The notes beneath the pieces were generated by a model, which saw only the letters and a list, made by a program, of their open reading frames with translations, ran no database searches and was not told the origin of the DNA. Made by a program: the position numbers and the translations under genes. A stretch of DNA of 64,000 nucleotides from Isoetes taiwanensis (taxonomy: Eukaryota > Streptophyta > Lycopodiopsida > Isoetales > Isoetaceae), in contig JAJEKV010000799.1 of NCBI GenBank assembly GCA_021234155.1, positions 24,695 to 88,694 of the forward strand, given 5' to 3'. How positions within the stretch are numbered: position 1 is the first letter of the stretch; each line of letters begins with the position of its first letter. Below, in pieces: positions 35,040-46,496 of the stretch.

Positions 35040-36421
35040 CTCGATTTAGCATTCACAAGGATGCTAATATAAGGGAGCATGTAAACCTATTACATGAAAG
35101 AAGAAAATAAAGGACGAATTTGTTCTTTGGATGCTATTGGCAATCAAAATCCTCGAGTTTTTACTTCAATACACCTTTTATTTGTTAAGCGAGGTGCAAC
35201 GCGGTAAGCCTTAGTAGATGGCAAGCAACTCCATTCTCACATTATTAAAAGCGGATGTCAAATAAATATGCGTTTATCCAATGCCATAATTAACATGTAT
35301 GCCAAATGTGGATCTCTCATGGAGGCATCGGGTGTTCAACGAATTGATAAAGAGATATTTTCACATGAACAACTTTGATTTGACGCATATTGCAGAAGAT
35401 GAAGATATTCATTGAAGTGAAAAGACTCTTTAACCAAATGCAATGTAGTGGTTTGATTCCGGCAGAGTCACTTATGCCGGCATTCTTCGTGCATGTCTTT
35501 GGTGCGGTGCTCTCCCATGGGGCAAGCAAATCCGCGACCATGTGATAAAAGCTGGTCTTGAGTCGATGTCCGTATTGGAAATGCCCTCATTAACATGTAT
35601 ATAAAGTGTGAAAGCAAGGTGGATGCTTACCGGGTTTTGATAGGATCTTTGTTGCGATGTGATTACATGGACAACAATGATTTTGGGGTACTCGGTATGG
35701 AGGCGGCAATGAGGCTATAAAGCTCTTTGGAGTAATGCGACTTCATGGATTCGCGGTAGAACAAAATCGCGTTTGTGAATGTTGCAATTGCTTGCGCAAA
35801 GGAAGGGGCATTAAATTGGGCCAAGCACATCCATGCCCATCTCATAAGTACGTGATTGTGAGGAATGCCATTCTCACTATGTATTCAAAGTGTGGAATGT
35901 TGAGTCTCTTTGAAGCATTTGGGAGGATGCACATGAAAAATGTTATTTCATGGAATGTGTTAATGTCAGTACGTATCTGGTTTGGATTCACCAAAGAAGC
36001 CATTTATCTGTTTGGGAAGATGCGGGGAGGATGGTTTGATTCGAATAAGATTACATACATAAACATAGTAAATGCATGCATTGATATGAGGAATTTAACG
36101 TGGGGCAAGTATATGCATGCTCATCTTAAAGGAGCTTATTTGGAGTCAAACATCCTTGTCGGAAGTTGTCTTGTTGACATGTATGCTAAGTGTGGATGCA
36201 TCAGTTACGCTTTTGAACTTTTCAAGATTCTTCCTGCATCAGATGTGGTTTTATGCACATCAATGATATCCGGGTATGCTGCAAGTGATAATATCCATAA
36301 GGCCCTTGAACTTTTCTGGTGTATGCAAGGACATGGAGTTGAGCCTGGTAAGATAACTTATACGGCTGTTTTAGTTATGTGTGCTGAGAAGGTGATGTCA
36401 ATTCTTATTACCCAAGGTTAA
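35040..36421 (+). pseudogene. PPR protein pseudogene 2
   Basis: The downstream part (35735-36421) is open for 228 codons and holds six or so PPR motifs, for example YSKCGMLSLFEAFGRMHMKN, VISWNVLMSVRIW, SNILVGSCLVDMYAKCGCIS and ASDVVLCTSMISGYAAS. The upstream part (35040-35735) reads the same kind of repeats (HIIKSGCQI, LSNAIINMYAKCGSLMEAS) but shifts frame several times and contains stops. The family binds organellar transcripts. The start of the open part at 35735 is not a real N-terminus because the repeats continue upstream out of frame. The end at 36421 lacks the usual E and DYW domains, so the gene is truncated at both ends. It lies between two direct copies of the terminal-hairpin motif (32.9 and 37.65 kb). 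Confidence 0.8.
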
Positions 36422-36599
36422 TAGAAATATGTCTAAAACAGTAAGTTTTCTGTTTTCAATTCTTAAATTCACCAACCTGTGGAGGAGATGTGACACTTTT
36501 GCCTGTCTATTGCCAATTTTATGAATATATTATAAGCTTATTATTTCTGCAGAATGATCAAGTGCAAAAGTAAATGACCGAAGATCCAAGTGCATTGCT

Positions 36600-37300
36600 T
36601 TCTTGGGTTGTTTGGAAGTAAGATTTGGTTCGCGCGATGCCAAATGTGTACTTTTCTTATACAAAGTTTCCGTGCGATGCCAAATGTGTATTTTTCAGCT
36701 CCTTTAAATATGTCAAGCTTCTCTTCCCAATCAAATACCTTTGCAATGTATGGCAGGATTATATATGTGCATGCTAGATCACAAAAAAAAAAAAAGGGGC
36801 GTTTTGCATAAGGATGTTGTACACTACTATGAAATTTGATTGTTTCTATATTATTATAACGAGATTTGATTGTTTCTACATTTTACCAAATGTCATTTAT
36901 TGGGGGAGGGGGCTTCCTTCCTAAGGCCTAGATTCCATGCTTGGTATATTTTTCACAATGTTTCCAACTTTCGTTGTGACTTGGAAGAAGTATTAAAATT
37001 CACTTATCCAACAATACTTAATGCATTACATCACCACCACCATGGGTATAGCCTTCTTTGGTTGGGTTTAGTGGCTAGTTCATTGGGCTAGTAGTAGTTG
37101 TGTTTGGTGGCTAGTTCATTGGGCTAGTAGCCATGCGTCCTTGTATTAAGGCTAGGGCCCTACTATCTCCTAGTCGGATTTTGCCAAGGTGATACATATA
37201 GTGGGTATGATGTTTGGGCATGAGAAAATGCGTTCTTGTGTTGGTATAATCGAATGTCGCCAAGGTGATACATATATTGGGTATGCGAAAAAGTGTTAGT
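36600..37300 (+). repeat. Cluster of short tandem duplications
   Basis: GCGATGCCAAATGTGTA recurs at about 36638 and 36675. GGTGGCTAGTTCATTGGGCT (first copy AGTGGC...) recurs at about 37068 and 37107. GCCAAGGTGATACATATA recurs at about 37184 and 37259. The presence of several independent short duplications in 700 bases suggests local replication slippage or footprints. No gene is visible. Confidence 0.65.
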
Positions 37301-37650
37301 GCATAAATTTAGACACCTCTACATTGATAATGTGTGCCCAATCAAAAACCGTATTTTTATAACGCTACATATTCTAAACGGGATGCACCCTGGACTACCA
37401 CAGTCGTCGGATTCGTCGATCCTACGTCCTAGATCGTATGTTGGGGCCTGTGAGCACCTCTCATTTCGCTTATAGTCATTTATGATTGGAGGCACCTATG
37501 ATTTTGAAATATGAAATATGCTTTCGCCTAAGGTTTTGAGGGAATATTGAACCTCTATACGGCTTTGCCTAAGATTTTAGAGTATGAAATACGGGGGCTC
37601 GAATCTCCTAATAAGATTATTTTAACCAATATACCCAGTAAGCTAGTCTG

Positions 37651-37760
37651 ATTATTTTTGGGTTGCCTCTAGGGCCCCTTCTTTATGTGGGTTTGAGGCA
37701 TATCCTAGGTATATGCTGGAATATACCTAGAATATCTTTGGTATTTGCTCAAACCAGCTA
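37651..37760 (+). repeat. Terminal-hairpin motif, copy 4
   Basis: TTTTTGGGTTGCCTCTAGGG starts the unit. The second half of the outer stem is damaged (CCCCTTC instead of GCAAACC). GGCATATCCTAGGTATATG, CTGG and AATATACCTAGAATATC follow as the inner palindrome. Order and spacing are the same as at 32911. It lies 4.75 kb downstream of copy 3 in the same orientation. Confidence 0.7.
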
Positions 37761-38054
37761 TTCCCTCATGTGGCGGTCACCTGCGACAGAGCATCGGGGG
37801 CTATGACGACCCCCATGAGGTGAAGCCCTCCAAGTCCGGCAGCAGCAGAGGCTCACAAACACAAGGATATTGCAGCAAAGCGGGCAAAGAAAACTAAGAA
37901 AGTTTTTGCTTCCTTGGAGTCTATTATGCACCGTGCCATTTTATTCTTAGGACCCTGGCTTCTACAGATGAAGGCCGGACCTTAGCTACATATTTCAAGG
38001 AACATGTATAGTCCCGTTGATTATTTAGAGAGCAAAGCCGTTTTCCTTGTCCAG

Positions 38055-38768
38055 ATGTTCATTGGGGATGGAGCAAAACTTGTTCGTGATGCTTTTCAGT
38101 TGGCAAAAGAAAAGTCCCCATGTATTATTTTCATTGATGAGGTTGATGCGATTGGAACTAAGCGTTTTGATAAGTGACCTTTTATGTTTCTTAGTTTTTG
38201 ATTCTTAATGTAATTGCTACTTATCTATTTAAAATTGATATTTAAGAGTGAAGTGAGTGTGATCGAGAAGTTCAGAGGACCATGCTGGAGCTCTTGAACC
38301 ATTTGGATGGGTTCAGTAGTGATGAAAGAATCAAGGCAGGTCCCTTCTTCTTGAGTTGACACCAGGAAATGATAATTGCTTACTTATTGAGTGAGTGGAA
38401 ATCAGGATTAGATAAATAGAGGGTGTTCTCTCATTTTGCGAGTCATAACTGCCACCAATAGAGCAGATATTCTAGACCCGGCCCTGATGCATTTTGGAAG
38501 ACTTGATAGAAAGATTGAGCTTCCACAGAGAAAGCTCGAGCACGAATCTTGCAGGTGCAATTTTATCTTTGTTAGATAAGGCCTACATTATATATAAGTA
38601 ATTGACATGTTTTGCATTTCTGGTTTAGATACATTCTCCAAAAATGAATGTAAATCCAGGCGTAAATTTCAGGAGTTAGCTAGATCAACATATGACTTTA
38701 ATGGTGCTCAGTTGAAAGCAGTTTGTGTTGAAGCCGGGATGCTAGCTTTAAGGAGGGATGCAACAGAG
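38055..38768 (+). pseudogene. RPT5: 26S proteasome regulatory ATPase RPT5 fragment, intron-containing
   Basis: Four exon-like pieces separated by introns align to the AAA+ ATPase of the proteasome 19S base. 38055-38173 reads [20 protein letters not shown] and [16 protein letters not shown] (Walker B). 38247-38338 reads the S-E-V-S segment, then [17 protein letters not shown]. 38443-38554 reads [15 protein letters not shown] and [10 protein letters not shown] (sensor and arginine-finger region). 38629-38768 reads [13 protein letters not shown], then [22 protein letters not shown] and AG borders are visible (for example TTGTCCAG before the first piece, CAG|GTGCAA after the third and TTTAG before the fourth). 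The Walker A part and the true C-terminus are absent. Single-base deletions break frame in the second piece (AGTG.TGATCG) and the fourth (TTC.AGGAG), and about 7 bases are lost in the third. Retained introns mean a DNA-level copy, not a retrocopy. Confidence 0.85.
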
Positions 38769-39068
38769 GTTTTTATAGCTATCCTTGTCTTTTTTTTTGC
38801 TTATCTTGATTCCTCTTTTCATGATTGATTCTAGAATCTCTAATTATTAGTGAACATGCTTATACTTGCATCTTAAGGTGGTATTATTTTTCCATAATCA
38901 ACATTGGCCGGGTTCTGATTTCCCTCCTCAACAATGCAACAATTCTTCTGTTCCCATGAGCTCGTCCGAGCCTCAAGTTGAGCCCATTGAGATTATGAAT
39001 CTTCCTTCCCTATATGCTGTTACACCATGTTATGAGTGGTAAATGTAATTTGCTTTCCTGTTCTATAG

Positions 39069-39141
39069 GAGCTACACTTGCTTGTGGAACTGGTGCATGC
39101 GCCTCTTAGTGGCTGCAGTCTTGGAGGGTCGAGCAGACAGG
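39069..39141 (+). pseudogene. dapF: Diaminopimelate epimerase exon fragment
   Basis: After a TTCTATAG acceptor, the sequence reads ATLACGTGACA, then one inserted base, then VAAVLEGRADR, and meets a GTAAAG donor. This is the conserved block around the second catalytic cysteine (ACGTGA) of diaminopimelate epimerase, a plastid enzyme of lysine biosynthesis. Only this one exon is seen. It lies on the same strand 300 bases downstream of the RPT5 fragment, with unrelated sequence between. The single-base insertion creates a stop, so it cannot be expressed as is. Confidence 0.75.
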
Positions 39142-39353
39142 GTAAAGATTTGTTTCCTCCAGATGTTTGAATTTAATCATAGTAATGGTTTAGATTCTCG
39201 CGGATTACTTTACTGGTTTACTTTTAAAGTGATCAGCAACATGTATCGCTACTCATTCAAAAATAGAAAATTAATACAACACACATCGTAAGCATAATTC
39301 ATCTTCTTTTTTATTTTGTGATTGTGTTGGTATTTGTGCCAAGGGCCGCATGT

Positions 39354-39371
39354 AACGCCGCATGCGGCGTT
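39354..39371. repeat. Perfect 18-bp palindrome AACGCCGCATGCGGCGTT
   Basis: A perfect two-fold symmetric GC-rich site in AT-rich surroundings, 210 bases after the dapF exon. A CCGCATG half also occurs just upstream (39346). It could be a transposon subterminal structure or a protein-binding site. Function is unknown. Confidence 0.85.
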
Positions 39372-39399
39372 CCCTTCATCTTACGACCCCCCTTGCGGC

Positions 39400-42300
39400 A
39401 TCAAGTTCCCCCTGCTGGATCTGAGTTGACAAAATTAAGTGCAGATTTTGAAATGGTCCGCTAGCATTCAATCAGGAATCTAAAGTGAAGGAAAAATTAG
39501 GATGATTATTTCGAAATTTGTGCTCAGCTCATTGTTGCCCCTCTGCAGATTCCTCTTCCGTCTCATTTGCCTGTCTCATTTTGCACTAAGGTGCATCAAA
39601 TACAAAGCATTTTGCACTAAGCGAGAAGATCTGCGGGTAAAAACTGGCCGATTGGGGGACTCGGCTTTCGGGTGTCCGGGCAAAAAAAACATCATTTTTT
39701 TTACATCATTTTTTCTCGGGTGTTTGACATTTCCGATTTCGATTAAATTTGAGGCTTAAAGTCTTTGGACTCTTACTTGGAGGAGCTTCTTAACGATCGT
39801 GTCGGTCTTTCTCGCAATTTCACATTCCACACTCCCGGTCCATAAGCGTGATTACTATTCCTTTTTTATTCTTTATTTTTTATGTTGCGATGTGGTCCAC
39901 GCTTCTCTTGGATGCTTTATGTCGGTCTTGAGCTTCAATAAGTTATGGATCGTGTTCAAGCTTTTTTATGTTTTAAGCCCAGGGGATTCTATATACAGCG
40001 GATCCATTCAGATCGCAATTCGTGGATCCAAGAACATTGCGATCCATAAGCGTCCATAAACAGGTGAGTTTGATTCCCTTTTTTTATTATTTGTTGAGAT
40101 ATGGTGGTGCTTCTACTTGGATGTTTCTCTGATACATTGATGCTTCATAAAGTCGTATCTTACATTTATAATTTCATAGTTTTTGTGAGCTTAGAGATAG
40201 AGGTTGGCAATATCCATTTTGGATTGCTCCGTGATATATGTTCTATTCATGATCGTGCAACAATGTATTGGTTTTCATGCTTACAACTCTGCAGAATTTA
40301 TAAAAGCTCTATAAAGATTTATCACAAATTTTGTATCCTGTTTGGATTCTAACTTCTCTGGCAATCCAGGTGTTATCTGGAGTAGCATCACTTCTATATA
40401 AATCTAGAAACCTGTAAGTGAAATGCTCACCTCTTTAAATAAATTCAATTTAATACATTCGGTATGCATTTTGGGTGTTGTAAACAATGCCATGGTCTGC
40501 ATCTCCTCCTCACAGATTGCTATGTAATGTCTAAAAGTTTCTTGGATGCTTGCTGCACCTATGCCATTACTCTGGTCTTATCTTAAATTTCACTTGGGCT
40601 CTACGAATAAATTCTTTTGATGCATGAATATATCATTTTCCCATCTTTTATTTTTTGCATGAGGTGGACTGGTATAAAGAAAGATTTTGCCCTGCCGTAA
40701 CAAGTGTGATGGTGGACCATAATAACACGATGTGATTTAGATGCATCGCTCCACTTATGGAGAAAAAACAGAGCACTAAGGACAAAGATACAGCATCATA
40801 AAGTCTGGATATAAATTATTGCTACGCTTTTGGATGGGCTCACTATTTTTAATATTTTCTGCGTATTTGATCTCTTTCAATTCAATGCGTGCTACATGCT
40901 CTTAAAATGAGAAGAGCAAATGTGTGGATTGAGCCATATGAATGATTGTAGTTAGATGCAGCTGGCATGTAGCAGTATTAAGGGCGCATGCATATAACAG
41001 TATTAAGGAAGGAAATTTAGAAGCATATGACATGACGTTTCCATGGCATTCCGACCATCTTTTTAGTGATGGTGCCTATAATGCTGTTTTGAGACAGATG
41101 CAATATCCATAGTGATTGGATGATGATTGGACCCAGTGTCCATAGCGATTGGATGCTGTTAGTGCTTAAAAGGAGGAGGATGGTATTGCCAAAGGTGATC
41201 CACTATTTCCCCAGCTCTGCATTCACTAACCAAACGACATGTAAGTCTCTCATAGTACAAATGTCTGCATGTTCTTTCCTAAAGCATTTATGGACAGGTT
41301 GGCTTATTGGCTAAAGCATTTGGGGTCTGATTGTTTCCTCCATGAATAGAGTTGCGAGTAAAAGGCCAGACATACCTGAGAATATGCACCATAGATTTAT
41401 CGAGCTTCTTGATTTATCATGTAGAGTGCGTAAGCATTATTCATGGTAGTTTATATACTGGTTTTGTGCATTTGCTATAGAAAGGAGAGAGACAAAATCC
41501 AGGCTCATGGGAATTGTGCTTCACAAATATTCTCATAGAAAGAAGTATTCTCATTATTTTGTGATATATATTCTTTATTCAAGTATTATGGGTTTTGTTC
41601 TTTAGATTGAATATGAGTCATTGATCTTCAGCATATCCTGGGCATGATGCCAAATCAACAGCTAACATCTTTTTGCCAAAAGAATGCTTTGCCACTTCCT
41701 AAGGTCAATTTCAAACATGTGAACATGCAATTTCACCATTCACTAAATTTGGAACCTTTGCCCATGACCATGGCCTTCACATCAAATCCTCTGCACATCA
41801 CTATTACACAATGCTACAAAAATAAAAAAAATACAACCAATAGGCAGTAGGAATGAATACATAGCCGGGCTGGCATCGCCATGTGAGTGTTAACTTTCTC
41901 AATACATTGCTAAGATTGCCCATCGACAATGGCGGCTCGGCTTATTTACCTAAAAACCAACTCCTCTTTGCTACATACTTCCACTGAACGGCGGTTACCG
42001 CATTTGTCCGGAGACAAAGGAAATGATTTGCATGTGATTGTAGGCAGCGAGGAAGCTAAATCCGACCTGATTTGGCTATTATCAGCCTGGATTTAACGAT
42101 CGTCACTCAAATTTATAGACCCATCAAGCATAGAACAGTTTAGCAGAAGACTCCACCTCATAAAACAGAGAGATTCAAGCAAGACAGACATCCTTGGCGC
42201 ATCCGAACCGCTGTCCCTTCCCGTTTTGATCGGCATGCAGGAGCTCGCTGTCTGGCAAGATAGCAACATCACGTGATGTCCCCGGAATTCCATTTCTAGA

Positions 42301-42520
42301 CATTGCAAGTATCCTGATTTATTCGCTCAGTTTGCTTCCGCGATACCTAAACGCCATTAAGCTGCTCAAATGCCTCAAAATATAAGCTTTCCAATACTAT
42401 ACACCACTGAAATCTTACCCCAGAACATTGCTAAAAGAACTTCTCAAAATACCAAACTCAAATCATGGAAGTTTGTTGGTATGCACTTGAAAGCATTGGG
42501 AGGATGTAAAAATCAAGGAA
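39400..42520. other. No supported gene; diverged internal duplication
   Basis: AT-rich, with a diverged direct duplication at about 39837-39970 and 40050-40180 (TCCATAA, a T-rich tract, TGTTGCGATGTGGT or TGTTGAGATATGGT, then TTGGATG). The 60-90-codon frames in this interval have no domains. 41120-41165 carries a short duplication of CCATAG.GATTGGATG. Confidence 0.4.
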
Positions 42521-42526
42521 GAATGG

Positions 42527-43271
42527 AAGATTTTAGGGAAATTTACCAAAATAACCCTAATTGTTGACTTAATTCCCAAAAAGCACTTTGTATTTTTGAA
42601 ATTCTTAAAATGCCCTTAATTCTTAAGTATTTCTCCAAATAGCCCTTTGTACTTTAAAAATAACTAGAGATAAGTCTATCATACTAAAAATGATCGAAGA
42701 CAACTAATTTAATGCTTTTACAAAAAATCGCATTGAAGGAGAAGCTTTGTGGGCATCTTGTGGAGAAGCTGCTTCATACGCATCCAGGTTACTTGTAGAG
42801 CTCATTTTGCCATTCATATGCTGGAGCTATTTATCCTCTGAATTTTGAACTTTAAAATAATAAAATGCTACCTCTGGCAACATGTCGTCCTCCTGACAGG
42901 CCTAAAAGAAAACGGGATAAGGAAGAAGATAGGGATAGAGAAAAGTGTGTGTACAAATGCACACGTTGTGGTAATGCCGAACATAATGAACGCAGTTGCA
43001 GAAATCCTATTTGATATTTCTGTTGCATATTTTTGTCATAATGATTTTCTAAAATTTATTTTCCAAATTATTGTCTCTGTAAGAAACACTTCCTCTGTAA
43101 AAAATGATCCTCTATATAAATAAGTGCTTTTTTGTGATTTTTTAGATACAAAAGGCTATTTGGGAAAATACTTAAGAATTAAGGATATTTTGGGAATTTC
43201 AAAAATACAAAGGGCTTTTTGGGAATTAAGTCAACAATTAGGGTTATTTTGGTAAATTTCCCAAGATTTTA
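42527..43271. mobile_element. Mutator-like element with long TIRs and 9-bp target duplication
   Basis: The element spans 42536-43262 (727 bp). Its left end, starting GGGAAATTTACCAAAATAAC, and its right end, finishing GTTATTTTGGTAAATTTCCC, are inverted repeats of about 110-130 bp (CCAAAAAGCACTTTGTATTT on the left is matched by AAATACAAAGGGCTTTTTGG on the right). The flanking AAGATTTTA is perfectly duplicated at 42527-42535 and 43263-43271. Long terminal inverted repeats with a 9-bp target duplication are the hallmark of Mutator-like DNA transposons. The near-perfect target duplication and high TIR similarity indicate a fairly recent insertion. It keeps a transposase C-terminal remnant, so it is a deletion derivative of an autonomous copy. 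Confidence 0.92.
42815..43014 (+). pseudogene. MULE transposase C-terminal remnant with CCHC zinc knuckle
   Basis: The plus strand reads YAGAIYPLNFEL, a stop, then an open 49-codon stretch from 42865 to the stop at 43014: LPLATCRPPDRPKRKRDKEE, then YKCTRCGNAEHNERSCRNP. C-x2-C-x4-H-x4-C is complete. This is the usual C-terminal end of MuDR-type transposases, a zinc knuckle after a basic PPGRPKKKR-like linker. The catalytic DDE and SWIM-like regions are deleted. It is inside the terminal inverted repeats at 42536-43262, which fits an internally deleted autonomous element. It is too short to act as a transposase. Confidence 0.85.
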
Positions 43272-43639
43272 TTCAACTCCATGAGAACAACCAATCCAAC
43301 TGCAAGCTACTAACTACGGTGGTAACAGATTGAACGATCATTATCTAATCAAATCGCAGCTGGATAATGCAAGATAATTTTGCATCGGGCATCCAGTCCA
43401 AAAAATGAGGCACATGGATGCAAGACATAATGCACATGCATAAGGAAAGAGATTCTTGCATAGCTTCAATCCATCTTATTGAACCACAGAAATAAACAAT
43501 GTCCCCATATATGTGTGAATAAAATAATCACCTCCCATTTTGTGATAGTAATGGTACACCATCCAGTAAAATCTGCATTCATGTAAGAGATCAAAACAAA
43601 GGTACAATCCCCATTTTAGTAAAGCTAGAAGCACAAGAC

Positions 43640-44025
43640 ATGGTGCTGGAAACAATGAGGTATTTGACCAATGGGAAACAAGGTGCTGCGCACGACGGGT
43701 TGCCCTCCGGTGGCCCAAAAGTGTGTTTTCATGTTTCTTGTTGTCGTTTCGTTTTCATGGTTCTTGTTAGATCATTTCATGTGTCAAGGCTTATTAATGG
43801 TTTGAATGGGGGCTTTGTTTTGTGTTGTTTTGTTTTGTTTTGTTTATGAATTGTATATGGACCAAGAAGAGGCTTGCGAAGCTCAGTGCCTAGACCATTG
43901 GGATTGACGTGATTATGTTCTTTGTCTAAAACACATTAGCCATTCATGAAGAATGCTTTCTATTCTATTCTCCGTGGACGTTAAAAAAACTATTCTATTC
44001 TATTCTATTCTATTCTATTCTTTGT
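43640..44025 (+). mobile_element. LINE 3' end, plus orientation, with (TATTC)n tail
   Basis: TCTCCGTGGACGTTAAAAAA at about 43970-43989 is followed by six TATTC units (43991-44020). The terminus matches those at 3735 and 26600 in reverse. Upstream there is a (TTTTG)n stretch at 43818-43845. The body has no coding domain that I can recognise. The 5' limit is not defined. Confidence 0.55.
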
Positions 44026-44157
44026 GTAGTTACATCAGTAATGGAAATTGTACAGGCCCTGTATGAATACATGTTGTTATTTTCATAGTGAATGTATACA
44101 AATGTTAAGAATAGAATACCCAGTGGTAAAAAAGAGCCAATTCGTGCTTTGGTAATA

Positions 44158-44186
44158 CTAGTAATGGGTGCCCGACGTTGCCGGGC
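44158..44186 (-). mobile_element. Helitron 3' end, minus orientation
   Basis: On the minus strand the sequence reads hairpin GCCCGGCAACGTCGGGC, then ACCCATTA, then CTAG followed by T. A GC hairpin about 8 bases before a terminal CTRR and insertion before a host T are the definition of Helitron right ends. The element body should extend toward higher coordinates. No Rep/helicase coding sequence is visible, so it would be non-autonomous. Confidence 0.7.
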
Positions 44187-44813
44187 ATAGATACATTTGT
44201 ATTGTAAATACAGTAGCCGTAAATTCGGAGCCAATACCAGCGAGGAGGCATACCAGACATCCAGCCAACCTGCAGGCTATAACATAATAAATAGTATCTA
44301 CCTTGTTAATTTGGGATTTTCAGGCCTGGCAAAAAATGTTTTTGGAATTTATTTTAAATGATTTCCCTAAGATTTTAGAGGTTTTGGCGGCCGGAAAAAA
44401 ATCCCGATTCTCCAAAAATCGTGAAAGAATTTTGGCTCTATTTTATTTCCTACATTTTCCCTTTCATTCCACGAATCTACCTATCATGCATGCACGAATC
44501 CGCCTCCGGTGCTCAAAAATTTAATTCGATTCTGCCTCTTTCCTTCAAGATCCTGCGCTAGGGTATCAAATTCCGTCCTAGGTTGTGCTGCGGACAGGTA
44601 TTTCCTCTTTTCTTATTCTTCTGAGCAACCCTTTGAGCTCTTGGATTCTCATGTCTTCTACTTTCGGTTTTTTCAGGTTAGAACAAATTTGGGCTCCAAA
44701 TATTCAAGGTAAAATTTATTCTGTCTGTCTATGCATACTATGATTGCTCAATCTCTGCATTTTAATGTGGCGAAGAACTTTACCGAGGTAATACAAAAAA
44801 ACTTCACCAGATC

Positions 44814-45056
44814 ATGGATTACTCAAGTCCTATTATTGCAGGAGCTCTTATTGGGATTGTTTCATTAGCCGTGGTGGCATTGGCTAGGGACGAAGCCGAA
44901 TGGGCGGTAAGGGCCTTCAAAGATGATTCAATCGTTGATCCCAAAGGTCACACTTTCCTCTCCCCATTATGCTCAACCTATTTTGTTTCCAAAATCGGTC
45001 ATCAATTGCTTCCTAAATCTGGTCGGGAAAATTGGTGTTGCCAAATTGGGAGCTAG
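44814..45056 (+). CDS. Hypothetical 80-codon frame with N-terminal hydrophobic segment
   Basis: The frame begins MDYSSPIIAGALIGIVSLAV, a plausible membrane anchor, and continues ARDEAEWAVRAFKDD before becoming less regular. It lies between two facing Helitron 3' ends. There is no family I recognise, and it may be the first exon of a spliced gene because a GT follows AAGG-type sequence. Low confidence that it is a gene. Confidence 0.25.
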   Translation: MDYSSPIIAGALIGIVSLAVVALARDEAEWAVRAFKDDSIVDPKGHTFLSPLCSTYFVSKIGHQLLPKSGRENWCCQIGS

Positions 45057-46496
45057 AGCTGGACCTAGGTGAACCTCCAAAAGAGTCTCGGATTGTTGTT
45101 AAAACAGCCTAAATCGGGCCGAGATCTGCAATGTAGTTTCGTGAGTATCTCCTTCAGTTTTTTCGGGATAATCCGCTCAATATTTGGTGTCGAGTGCACA
45201 TTTGGAAGCAAAAAAATCCCCCTTGACTAATCGGCCCAAGAAAGAGAGAAGATAGATTATGAGATCCCGGTGGAAGGGAAGATGCTATGTATGGAGGTTT
45301 GGGGTGGCGTAAATGAGAGGAACTATTTGTGGAATCATGGGCCGATGGGAAGGGTAGATTCGAGATTGTCAATTCAAAGCCAAATTTTTTGTAAGAACCC
45401 TATTTTGAGATTGTTGTTGACATGTTTTTGGCTTTAACATGCTACCCATTGAATTATTAGTTATGCCCTTCGTCCTAAATGGTTTTAGTTCACCATTGTT
45501 ACGCTCCTCTCTTTGATTTGTTGTTTGTGAGCATTTTGTTCCTCGCTGGTATAATGTCCGGGGCAAAGAAGTGTTAGCAAATTTTCGGTTCTAATTTAAT
45601 ATTTGGCGTCATTTGTTTGAATGTCTTATCATTTATTCATGCACATGTAGTGCCGAATCTCCGGTATCCCAATAGCATTGCACAATCATACACACCATAC
45701 ATGCAAATGGAGGTCACTTCAGGTCGATATCGCTTTGCAATGTTAGTTTGTTGTATTGTTATTGATGTTTTAGATTTACAAATGTCTCAATCTTAAATCT
45801 CGTATTTCTATGGCAAAGTCAAGATTTTTTGAGGTGCTATGGGGGTTTTCACCACTCTTTTGCGCTAGGTGTCGGAGGTGGTGCTACTTCATCCAGCTTG
45901 ATGAGGTAATTGGGTTATCAAGGTAAGAGTTTGCAGCTCTTATTTTCTTTTCTTTTTAATTGAACAAGCTCGGCCTCCGGGTGTCCGCACGCCATGCATA
46001 TCATGTTCGTGTAGAAGAAGCGTTAACCCGATGAAAACAAAATAATCTTTAGAAGATCATGCATTACTTAAGCCTTATGAGATCATATTAGTTGTGGCGT
46101 TGGGTTTACGTGGATGGATCCGTAATGTGCGGTGAATGGGGTGTGAATTACTACAATTGAGAGTCCAAAGACTACGCTTCTATCATCTCCGCCCAAATCG
46201 ACTCTGATAAGTCCATAGCTCCAAAAATATGTCTTAGCTCTCATGATGCTATAGATAAACATGACTACCAACTTCTTTTGATAGCAAATGCACGACAATG
46301 ATGCAATGCTATAAGGACCAAGCCCTTTGCAGTGGTTTTGTTTCGGGGAAGGCCAAATTTAACGGACATGACATATTATTAAGAATGCTTCTTGATTTAG
46401 TATTTGAGATGTCTATTGCAACTTCATATTGAAATGTAGTGTGAAAGATATGTATAGGAAACATATGTAGAAGAATGATTCTTTGTTGTTTACCTT

